A stretch of DNA of 64,000 nt from Anadara kagoshimensis (Eukaryota; Mollusca; Bivalvia; Arcoida; Arcidae), in contig CM037869.1 of the NCBI GenBank assembly GCA_021292105.1, positions 40,627,530 through 40,691,529 on the forward strand, read 5' to 3'. Shown one piece after another: positions 1-8,348 of this stretch. Position 1 is the stretch's first letter, and each line of letters begins with the position of its first letter. The translations under genes were made by a program, and so were the position numbers. The notes under the pieces are model-generated. The model had not been told where the DNA came from, ran no database searches, and saw only the letters and a program-made list of their open reading frames with translations.

Positions 1-3
1 AAT

Positions 4-346
4 TGAGTTAAGTAAATGTGTTCTACGTCCCAGTAATGAATATTTCACTTATATCAAGAACTCGCCAGCTATAGGGGAAGGTGCATAAATCTTGTCTGTG
101 CGTTGCACTGATGGCAATTTACAGCAGGGTTCTTTCTCGCGCCAAGCCTACCATGACACGGGACCTCGTTTATTTTAAGTTCCCATCCGAAAGAACCGTG
201 ACTTTCATCTCGTAATGCCGAGTGCTTGGCGAAAAAACAGTCACTTCCCACTTCCAAGTTTTGGGTCAGACCTGGTCGGGGTTCGAAGCAACGACCTCCC
301 ACTTACGGAGCGAGCACTCTACCAACTAATTACGCTACCACAGTGG
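4..346 (-). mobile_element. tRNA-derived SINE, family A, copy 1
   Basis: On the minus strand it begins (right end) with a tRNA-like head: a degenerate box A region, then 'gcgagcactctaccaact' on the plus strand, and a box B-like stretch near 280-292. The body follows and contains the family signatures 'tttcggatgggaactt' (minus strand) and 'ggacctcgtttattttaa' (plus strand). The left end is the ACTCA-type tail. The head is degenerate ('aattacgctacca' where other copies have 'gagctaccgca'), so this is an old copy. Six more copies of this family lie in the window. Confidence 0.85.
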
Positions 347-1598
347 TTATGTTTAAAAGGAAGTGGTGACTGTATTACCATAATACTTATACAACTAATT
401 AGATAAAATCATATGGTAGCATAATAAGCATAAAAGTACTAAAAATCTCTGACTGGAAAAAGAGAAATTTCCCCAGTATCCCAGAGAGACTGAAGTTCAA
501 GTATCACAATAAAAACTACCGGTACAGTGTTTCTGTTACTAGAAACTCACTACCGGTACAGACAAAATATCAACTACCGGTACAGTAACATCTTGTCAGT
601 CATGTCGTTTGAATCAATATTTTGGATGTTTCTGTGCCAAAGTAGATTTTGTAACTATATTGACTGATTGAAAAAGGTTTGTTTTCATCATGTATTTTAA
701 AATTCTCGGATATTTTCGATCAAATGAGCATAAATTTACATTTTAGTTAGGTCCACCATTGCTCAAATACGTGTTCATGACTGTTCTTAATGGAATATTT
801 AATTTATTTTGAGATTCTAAAACATACAAATACGCCCAAGAAGAAGATAGAGAACAACTGCTTATTTAGCGTATTTGATTTCGAGTTGCTATTTACGCAA
901 CAAGAAAATAAGAAAAAATTAACTCGTTGACCTCATTGTCTCTCGCTTCGCAGAACAGTAGCTACCTTTTTGCGTACAGTTCCGTTCACACACTGTGATA
1001 GTGTGCTCTCGTGAATATGAATATGGTAGTCTTTATAGTGAGTGAACGTGGACAAAAAGTGTTATGTAAAAAGGAACAGTTATATTGACACGAATGCTAA
1101 TACGGAAAATTTTTGAAAACAGCTCTTTTTATACGCTCTAAATATGTGCAGTAACTTATATATATTACTTGGTTCATTCTCCATTATTATTATTATTATA
1201 TTTACTACTACTTCATCATATTACATGTATTTGTCACTGTCTTATCACCACATACTGTATACATATATGTTATACCAATGAATGTATTTTCAAGGTAATA
1301 ATAAAGATTAGATTAATACCGCTTTCAATTTGCTAGTTAAATAAACTATGAAACTAAATTCTTGTAAACTTAATTTATATATCTAAATTTAAGTACAAGA
1401 TAAGCACACAATGTCCATGTTCACAAATTAGTGATATCCATCGAATCATATCCATCCCTGGAACATCTTTGTATACAGTAACTGGACTTTATACATGAAG
1501 TTAATCTTCAATCCTCTTCATTGTCTGTATCTAAAATAAACAAATATACTGTGTAAATACATGTATACGTACATTGCAATGAGGGAGGGTGAGGTGGG
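347..1598. other. AT-rich non-coding stretch
   Basis: No credible coding region, RNA gene or complete mobile element is visible. It holds a triplet of a 12-bp motif (515-585, listed separately), a short (att)n run near 1183-1200 and ordinary AT-rich sequence. Confidence 0.6.
515..585. repeat. Three copies of a 12-bp palindrome-containing motif
   Basis: The motif 'ctaccggtacag' occurs at about 517-528, 550-561 and 574-585, with spacers of about 21 and 12 bp. Its core taccggta is a perfect 8-bp palindrome. It could be a protein-binding cluster or the remnant of a short tandem repeat; nothing else nearby supports a function. Confidence 0.6.
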
Positions 1599-1640
1599 AA
1601 TTGCAATGTTATATCTTATTCGTTTTATTCGTATAATCAA
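1599..1640 (+). repeat. DIRS terminal-repeat copy, left outer
   Basis: The plus-strand sequence 'attgcaatgttatatctt' continues to 'gtataatcaa' and matches the right terminal repeat at 7861-7902 in the same orientation. Together with the inverted copy at 1689-1993 it makes a stem-loop at the left end. In DIRS elements such an extra copy next to one terminal repeat is expected from the internal complementary region used to make circular DNA; which copy is ITR and which is internal is inference. Confidence 0.7.
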
Positions 1641-1688
1641 TATTTCATTTCGGGCGCTTTGAAAAGATCATAAGATCATAAAATCTTC

Positions 1689-1993
1689 AATTATACATCA
1701 TAAACAGTGGCGGATTTAGGGGAGGGGTTGCGGGGGTTGCAACCCCCCCCCCCTTTGAAAAAATTAAAAAGAGAGAGAGTGAGATATTGACTGATTAGAA
1801 TTATTTTTTTGGCCCCCATCGGGGCTCCGCCCTAGATCCATCGTCTCTGGAAGCTCGCGCCTTCGGCGCTCGCATCTAGCATCGATATAATTCTCACCCC
1901 CCCCCCCTTTAAAAAAATCCTGGATAGTTCTCAACCCCCCCTTTCAAAATCTTGGATCCGCCCCTGATAAAAAGAATAAGATATAACATTGCA
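1689..1993 (-). repeat. DIRS terminal-repeat copy, inverted, split by a MITE
   Basis: The halves 1689-1704 and 1967-1993, read without the MITE between them, form an inverted copy of the repeat at 7861-7902 ('attatacatcataaa' then 'gataagatataacattgca'-like sequence). The match ends within a few bases of 'attgca'. The interruption is the 262-bp hAT-like MITE listed separately. Confidence 0.75.
1705..1966. mobile_element. hAT-like MITE with CAGNGGCGGAT ends
   Basis: Left end 'cagtggcggattta', right end reverse complement 'caggggcggatcca'; both fit the CAGNGGCGG type of terminus seen in hAT-superfamily non-autonomous elements. Both subterminal regions are C/G runs (long poly-C at 1740-1754, 1898-1909 and 1934-1941). 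A 5-bp ataaa flanks both sides (1700-1704 and 1967-1971); hAT elements usually duplicate 8 bp, so the superfamily call is tentative. Insertion into the DIRS terminal repeat dates it after the DIRS. Confidence 0.75.
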
Positions 1994-2003
1994 GGTTCAA
2001 AGC

Positions 2004-3293
2004 TTACTTACCCATAGTCAAAACTTCATTCCCATATATCTTCTTAAAGTCTGTATCGCAGTGTGCATGGTATGTGGATCTATAATAGAAACGTTTAAAT
2101 GTACTTGCATTGGACCAATCTGCCATGATTAATATATCATTTATAGAAACACCTTTATCATTAGCTTTACTAGTTGATGCTCCCCGAGTGGAATGGGCCT
2201 TAAATTTAGCCGTATCAATACCAGCTAAAGACATCACTTTTTTAATCCAGTTAGCTACAGGATTTGGGGATACATTCTTGTGTGGTTTGATAATTGTCCT
2301 TAATAAAGGATCTGAAACGCCTAAAATGTTCAGTGCGTGCTAAATATTCAATTAAACATTGATAACACACAATTTACCATTTTGTAGAAAACTGGAATAA
2401 AATACTTTCCTTGCGGAACAGTCATGTTGCGTCTTAGATAAACCTGGCAACTCAAAGCTGATACCATTTGGTTTAATGCACATGTATTTCCTGTCTAATC
2501 TGGAAATTTCTGATGACCGTTTAGGCGCAGTGATAGCTAGTAACATGGTCAATTTCAGAGTTAACTGTTTTAATGATAAATCCTTATTTTCGGGTAAATT
2601 ATTTAAATATCGAAGAACAATGTCCAAATCCCAAATTTCCTTATATTTCGGTACAGGTGGATTACCCTTTAAAATACCCTTCATTAAACGTACAACCAAA
2701 AAGTGTTTCCCTACTTGTTGGTTATCTATTTGTGGAAGAGTGAGTGAGTGAGTAATGGTGTTTAACGTCCCAGTCAAGAATATTTCACTTATATCAAGAC
2801 GTCGCCAGCTATAGGCGAAGGTGCAGAAATTTTGCCTGTGCGTTGCGCTTATGGCATTATACAGCAGGGTTCTTTAGCGTGCCAAGCCCACCGTGACACG
2901 GGACCTCGTTTATTTTAAGTTCCCATCCGAAAGAACCGTGACTTTCATTTCGTAATGCAGAGTGCTTGGCGAAAGAACAGTCACTACCCACTTTCAAGTC
3001 TTGGTTCAGACCCGGCGGGGTTGAAGAACTGAGGATATTGCTGATCTATGAACATTGATTGTACGATACTGAAAACCTTCGTAATATAACCAACTAAGGT
3101 ACTCTAACACTGGTGATATAGACGCCGAAAAGGGATTAACTTCCCTTTCCAAACACCAGCTAGACCACTTTTTCCAGGCTGAATTGTAAGCGGTATTCGT
3201 TCCTTTACCCCAGGAGTTAGATAAAAGTTGCTCAGATTTGTCCGATAATGACATTAACTGTAAAGATCTCCTGAAACAACCCAACCTGCTAAC
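2004..3293 (-). pseudogene. DIRS tyrosine recombinase, interrupted by a SINE
   Basis: This would cut and join DNA to integrate the circular DIRS intermediate. Fragments in order on the minus strand: an N-terminal SAM-like region (3022-3290, with TAYNSAWKKWSSWC), then after the SINE a middle part (2352-2740, with APKRSSEISRLD carrying the first catalytic Arg), then the C-terminal part (2004-2340, with the HSTRGAST box giving His and the second Arg, and FKRFYYRS giving the catalytic Tyr). The SINE with its 8-bp target duplication is the only break between the first two parts; the flanks read in the same frame once it is ignored. A further frame change lies near 2340. The start is not certain because the recombinase ORF overlaps the end of the RT-RNase H ORF. 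Confidence 0.85.
2741..3021 (-). mobile_element. SINE family A, copy 2 (head-truncated) inside the DIRS recombinase
   Basis: Family body and tail are clear ('gagtgagtgagtaatggtg' at the left end), but the tRNA-like head is missing beyond 'cagacccggcgggg'. Flanks 'gtggaaga' (2732-2739) and 'gttgaaga' (3020-3027) form an 8-bp target duplication with one mismatch. Confidence 0.85.
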
Positions 3294-5160
3294 TGCAGGG
3301 AATTGTTCACTATTAGAGGGTGAGGTTCCCCTTGTGGAGACAAAAGTGTTTGGGGAGAATTCGGAAGAGTTACCGGGTCCTGTATTGACATCTCCAGCAG
3401 TGTTGTGTACCACGATTGCGACGCCCAAACTGGGGTTATTATCAACAGCGAAACTTATTCCGCTTGAATCTTTTTCAGGCAACGGGATATTAGACAGAAC
3501 GGTGGGAATGCATAACCGGTCATTCCCGTCCATGGGTGAAGCAGTGCATCGAATGCTATCGCTCCCGGATCCGGAAGCCAACTCATGTATGTTGTTAACT
3601 GAGCATTTGTTCTGTCTGCAGATAGATCTACATTGCATTGTATGGTCATATTCTGTAATATGAGAAACACTTCCGGATTCAACATCCAGCTGCTGGAATC
3701 CAGATGATGCCGAGATTCCCAATCCGCTATCAGATTGAGTTTTCCTAGAATAAAATCTGCTATGAGCACTATGTTTTTCTGAAGAGACCATTCCCATAAA
3801 TTCATTGCTATCTGAGTACATGTCTGTGATTTGGTAACCCACCCCCCCCCCCCCCCCATCTTGTTTATGTAGGACATGGCAGTTTTGTTGTCTGTTTGAA
3901 TCAGAACCGAAGTGTCTGATTTGTCCTTCATAAAAGCTTTTACGGCATGAGACATTGCTAAGATTTCTTTTTCGTTTATGTGTAAAAACTCCTCGGGAAG
4001 CCAAGGACCCCCGATTTGAACTGAATTCTGGACCGCTCCCCAGCCGTAATTGCTGGCGTCCGTTTGCATTATGACCGAAGGTTGATGGGAAATTAATGAT
4101 TTCCGGTTCCAGAACTTCAATTCAACTTAAATCCACCAATTTAATTCTCTTACAGCCTCTGGTGTAAGTGTTATCATAGAATTGTAATTCAGACCTTGAT
4201 TTAGTGCTTGATGTTTTACTAATTGAAGATTTCGGTAATGTAACGGTGCAGGGAGTACCGCTTGGATTGTGGCAGTTAAGGTTCCTATCAGTTCTGAAAT
4301 TTTCCTGACCGATATTTTGGAAATCAGAACAGTCTGACAAAGTTTTTGAATTTTTTGAATTTTCTGCTTTAGAAGAGATAGTATCATTTCTTTGGTGTCC
4401 ACTGAAAACCCTAGAAATTCTATCTGTGTAGTTGGAATCAAAACTGACTTTTGGTAATTGATTAGAAAGCCTAAACCTTCCAGAAGATCGATCACATTTC
4501 GACAGTCGACCTTGACCCCTGACCTTGATTGATTCATTATCAAAATGTCGTCTAGATAGATAATCAGACGAATTCCCATTCGTCGGAGAAAAGTTACAGG
4601 AACTTTCATTATCTTTGTGAAAACAAAGGGGGCCAGTGAAATTCCGAAGGGGAGACAACTGAATTCTAAAATTTGACTTTTCCAAACAAACCTCAGAAAT
4701 CTTTGGTGATTTTTGTGAATTCGGATTGTAAAGTAAGCATCTTTCAGGTCCAATTTCATTAAAAAAAATCCCCTTTTTGAATCATATCCCTTACTGAATG
4801 AATCCCTTCCATCTTGAAATGGTGATACCTTAGGTAAGAGTTTAGTCCCTTTAAATTGATTACTGGTCGTTGCCCCCCTCCTTTTTTATTCTACAAGAAA
4901 TAAATGACTTAACCAGCCTTTGAAGTCTGGGTGTACTTGATGAATTGCCCCTTTCTCTAACATGGATTGGATTTCAGTATCTATTAACTTGGAGGTTTCC
5001 GGTCCCATCGGAGGGTTTACAAGTTTTGATTTTTGAACGTGGGGAAATTTGACAAAATCCAAATTCAATCCCTGAATTGTTTCTAACACCAATTTGTCTT
5101 GTGTAAGAAATGCCCAGTTTCGGTGAAAATACCTCGTTCTCCCTGAAACTGGGACTTGAG
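3254..5160 (-). pseudogene. DIRS reverse transcriptase-RNase H
   Basis: It would copy element RNA into DNA. In order: the N-terminal region with SGRTRYFHRNW and VLETIQGLNLDF (about 5160-4900); the RT palm with MKLDLKDAYFTIRIHKNH (4759 downward), CLPFGISLAPFVFT and the catalytic box IYLDDILI; RNase H with MQTDASNYGWGAV and IQTDNKTAMSYINKMGG; then a conserved tail with FPPFCLI and ITPVWASQSWYTTLLE. Breaks seen: a frameshift near 4885, another at a T8 run near 4764, and an in-frame TAA at 3455-3457. A run of about 17 C at 3841-3857 lies in the RNase H region and makes a poly-Gly tract. YLDD where many RTs have YADD/YMDD fits DIRS elements. Confidence 0.9.
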
Positions 5161-6077
5161 AAAAATCGTCTTTTTTCTGAGGCAGTACATTTGCTATATG
5201 ATTGATATTTACCTGATCTAGTACCGACCTCGTCTCGCATTGTAATTGCCTCGCTTGAATGAGCTGCTCTGGTGGGAAAATCTGCCCCTGCTGAATGCTG
5301 CAGTTCTGCCCCCAAACTGGCTCTGGTTGTTTGGAGGCCCTGACCGAAAAAGCTGGTTCTGTTGTCTGGAAACAAAACTACTGTTTTCCTTACGGAAGGA
5401 ATTGTTATTATTGTTATTGCTTTTAACATTATAGTCAGGAAGTAAATCATTCAAGTCTTTATTATATTTACTTTCACTTGCCAACAGTTTTCTGAATTTC
5501 TCACCAAACAACTTATCGCGAGATTTTAGTAAAGCTTTCTTTCAGCACCATCATCCAAAACATCCAGATTACCTGGTAAAACTCTACCCAACATTGACTT
5601 TCGTCTATCATTCATATAAACATAGTGGGCGTTACCAACTAAAACCAGAGTACGTTGGACAATATTAATCACGTCAGCCGGATTAATGCCCTTGTTTTTC
5701 TTTTTTAACTTTTCGGCCTCGTCCCACAGAATAGTAAGAGGACCAACCGCGTCCAAAATACGATTTTGTGTATTTATAATACTCCTCTCTTTTTTGTCGG
5801 AAAATGGTTGTTGAAAACGCTTTCTGAACAATTTTTTCATAAACCTATCAGTCTGTTTTGATTGTAAATACTTGCTTTTGGGGACCCGACAATTTTTTGT
5901 AATATCTAACCTAATTTTCTTACTGGTACATGTACCCTTATTGGCATAATTTTTCAACATATTTCAAAATTGACTTTGGAACTCGTTTCTCCTTGCCCAA
6001 AATTTTAGAAGGATTAAACATATTTTCAGAATCAGAATCCGACAACATATCATCACTTGAACTGGAATATTCCGAAG

Positions 6078-6431
6078 AGTGAGTGAGTGAGTGATTGAGT
6101 AATGGTGTTTAACGTCCCAGTCAAGAATATTTCACTTATATCGAGACGTCGCCAGCTATAGGCGAAAGTGCAAAAATTTTGCGTGTGCGTTGCGCTTATG
6201 GCATTATACAGCAGGGTTCTTTAGCGTGCCAAGCCCACCGTGACACGGGACCTCGTTTATTTTAAGTTCCCATCCGAAAGAACCGTGACTTTCATTTCGT
6301 AATGCCGAGTGCTTGGCGAAAGAACAGTCACTACCCACTTTCAAGTCTTGGGTCAGACCCGGCCGGGGTTCGAACCCACGACCTCCCACTTACGGAGCGA
6401 GCACTCTACCAACTGAGCTACCGCAGTGGTC
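6078..6431 (-). mobile_element. SINE family A, copy 3, full length, in the DIRS Gag
   Basis: The head carries box A-type 'tagctcagttggtagagtg' and box B-type 'gggttcgaaccccggcc' on the minus strand. The body and the ACTCA tail ('gagtgagtgagtgattgag' on the plus strand) are complete. The 12-bp target duplication 'aatattccgaag' is exact at 6066-6077 and 6433-6444, and the Gag frame is open on both sides. Confidence 0.95.
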
Positions 6432-6551
6432 TAATATTCCGAAGATTCATAACTAGTGTCAGTGTCATCTCTTTTACGTTTACCTGAAGATGTCTCAAGC
6501 TTCCGTTCTTTTCTCCAGTTTCTTGGAGACGTATCTGATCCTTCGTGTATC

Positions 6552-7044
6552 ATATTATTGCCCCTGATAGGCGTGATATTATTGCCCCTGATAGGCGTGA
6601 TATTATTGCCCCTGATAGGCGTGATATTATTGCCCCTGATAGGCGTGATATTATTGCTCCTGACAGGCGTGATATTATTGCCCCTGATAGGCGTGATATT
6701 ATTGCCCCTGATAGGCGTGATATTATTGCCCCTGACAGGCGTGATATTATTGCCCCTGATAGGCGTGATATTATTGCCCCTGATAGGCGTGATATTATTG
6801 CCCCTGATAGGCGTGATATTATTGCCCCTGATAGGCGTGATATTATTGCCCCTGACAGGCGTGATATTATTGCCCCTGACAGGCGTGATATTATTGCCCC
6901 TGATAGGCGTGATATTATTGCCCCTGATAGGCGTGATATTATTGCCCCTGATAGGCGTGATATTATTGCCCCTGATAGGCGTGATATTATTGCCCCTGAT
7001 AGGCGTGATATTATTGCCCCTGACAGGCGTGATATTATTGCCCC
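6552..7044. repeat. 24-bp minisatellite, about 20 copies
   Basis: The unit is made of 'gatattattgcccctg' followed by 'ataggcgt'; the main variation is ataggcgt versus acaggcgt, and one unit has gctcc instead of gcccc. Because 24 is a multiple of 3, several frames stay open for the whole array on both strands; these are not genes. It sits between the DIRS Gag fragment and the MITE at 7049. Confidence 0.97.
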
Positions 7045-7048
7045 CATA

Positions 7049-7226
7049 TGGCTAGGTTTCCATAAATTTAAAATAATTGGTAGCCAAATTTCCAAACTTT
7101 GTGAAAATATAGTCCTTTTTAAAGTATTTTTTCACAAATTTGCTAAAATAGGTTACTTTTTAAAAGAATTCCTCAGAAATTAGTAGCCAATGGCGATTTT
7201 GGCTACCAGGAATGGAAACATAGCCA
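7049..7226. mobile_element. TA-flanked MITE (Tc1/mariner-like ends)
   Basis: Ends 'tggctaggtttccat' (7049-7063) and 'atggaaacatagcca' (7212-7226) are inverted repeats matching at 14 of 15 bases, and TA lies directly outside both. An inner pair of tggtagccaa/ttggctacca stretches makes a second inverted repeat. 178 bp and no coding capacity. Confidence 0.8.
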
Positions 7227-7259
7227 TATGGCGATTTATAATTGCTTTGTAATGGCGAG

Positions 7260-7543
7260 TGGCCTAGTGGTTAAGGCGTTGGACTCATGATTCGAAGGTC
7301 GTGGGTTCGATCCCTGGACCGGGCGATGTGTTGTGTCCTTGAGCAAGACACTTAATTTCACGTTGTTCCAGTTCACTCAGCTGAAAAATAAATGAGTACC
7401 AGAAAAATGCTGTGGGTTAACCCTGCGATGGACCGGCGTCCCTTTCAGGGGAGAGTCTTGTACTCTCAGTCGCTTAACGCCACCGAAACCGGGATAAGCT
7501 CCGGCCTGATGGGCCTAATCGCTCGGGACATTTAACTTTTTTT
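7260..7543 (+). mobile_element. tRNA-derived SINE, family C
   Basis: The head has box A-type 'tggcctagtggttaaggcg' and box B-type 'gtgggttcgatccctgg'. The body contains 'gtgtccttgagcaagacact', a sequence found in a widespread animal SINE group, and the element ends in a T-rich tail. 'atggcgag' at 7252-7259 and 7544-7551 is an exact 8-bp target duplication. Different from families A and B. Confidence 0.85.
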
Positions 7544-7673
7544 ATGGCGAGCTACCATCACATTCACTGTCAAAATAAAAACGTTCAGAATCAGAAATAT
7601 CTACCTGAATATTATCTCTGGAAGGTATCCGTTTATTTGCAGCAGACGGTGACAGAATTTGTTGTTGAGACAT

Positions 7674-7860
7674 CCTACATAGTATGTGTATCCACTAAAC
7701 TCAGGTGTAAAAAGCGTGTTCACTCGTGAACGAGCTAAAATTGAAAGCGGTATTACAGGTGTATTCGGGTGAAACATTACCTATGGTTTGGGCGATTACA
7801 TTTTTTTACCTAGGGGGTATAGGCTGTGAAAAGCTATTATTTTGAGCTAATATTGAAGGC
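7674..7860 (-). other. DIRS 5' leader
   Basis: Non-coding sequence between the Gag start and the right terminal repeat, presumed 5' untranslated region of the DIRS. No motif recognised. Confidence 0.5.
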
Positions 7861-7902
7861 AATTGCAATGTTATATCCTATTCTTTTTATGATGTATAAT
7901 CA
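7861..7902 (+). repeat. DIRS right terminal repeat
   Basis: 'attgcaatgttatatccta' followed by 'gatgtataatcaa' matches the left copies at 1599-1640 (same orientation) and 1689-1993 (inverted). It marks the 5' side of the minus-strand DIRS. Confidence 0.75.
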
Positions 7903-8348
7903 AGGCTACCCTACTACGATTATAAACATATACCCGTAATTCTACCAGCTTTAGGATGCGTACATGATATGTGCTTGTGTCAAATATTGTCGGAGAGAAA
8001 AATAATTGCCCGATGTTATTAATCGTACTCATTCGTGTGTATAGAGGCCAATGTGGTTCACTTGCAATAAACAAAAAAGTCAACTAGATTTTTTCTTCTA
8101 ACAATAATTAGTTACGACTGACATATAATTATGTTTTGAATTTTTTTGTCAGTATTAAAAAATATTAAAAAGGTAGTATAGGAATGGTGATCAATTGCTT
8201 TGGCTATTGCCGACAACTTTGACAACTTGAACCTACAGCAAATCAGCCACACGTCTCCAATAAGAAATTCCATTAACTCGTAAAAGTTAAGCTAGACATT
8301 ACCACCCGAAATCCTCATAGACTTCGCGATTGGTTTAGTACAATATAA
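7903..8348. other. Non-coding spacer before the satellite
   Basis: AT-rich sequence without recognisable gene or element. The first satellite monomer begins around 8349 without a separable boundary sequence. Confidence 0.5.

Larger units (their letters stand above)
5218..7673 (-). pseudogene. DIRS Gag-like ORF1, split by insertions
   Basis: On the minus strand an ATG at 7673 opens a frame beginning MSQQQILSPSAANKR and running to an acidic Ser/Asp stretch near 7552. The same kind of sequence resumes at 6545-6445 (with SSGKRKRDDTDTSYESSEY), continues after a SINE at 6065-5940 and then 5960-5526 (with PLTILWDEAEKL and a Lys/Arg-rich part), and ends in a Gly/Arg/Ser/Gln-rich tail (5511-5218, GRFSHQSSSFKRGNYNARRG), as expected of a nucleic-acid-binding capsid-like protein. 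The frame shifts near 5945 and near 5525. The block 6552-7551 (minisatellite, MITE and SINE) is inserted in the N-terminal part. Function is inferred from position and composition; I recognise no named domain. Confidence 0.75.
1599..7902 (-). mobile_element. DIRS-type tyrosine-recombinase retrotransposon, decayed and interrupted
   Basis: Reading right to left, the element has a terminal repeat (7861-7902), a Gag-like ORF, a reverse transcriptase with a YLDD box and RNase H, a tyrosine recombinase with a readable R-HxxR-Y set, and two further copies of the terminal repeat at the left end in opposite orientations. RT-RNase H-recombinase order with inverted terminal repeats is the known layout of DIRS elements, which integrate by recombinase instead of integrase. 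It is broken by a hAT-like MITE, two family A SINEs, another SINE, a TA-flanked MITE, a 24-bp minisatellite and several frameshifts and stops, so it cannot be autonomous. Element limits are set by the shared terminal repeat and may be a little wider. Confidence 0.88.

Noticed and set aside
6545-7183. 212-codon frame with RRDIIAPD repeats and its antisense partner
   Set aside because: 24-bp minisatellite read in frame; all frames open on both strands.
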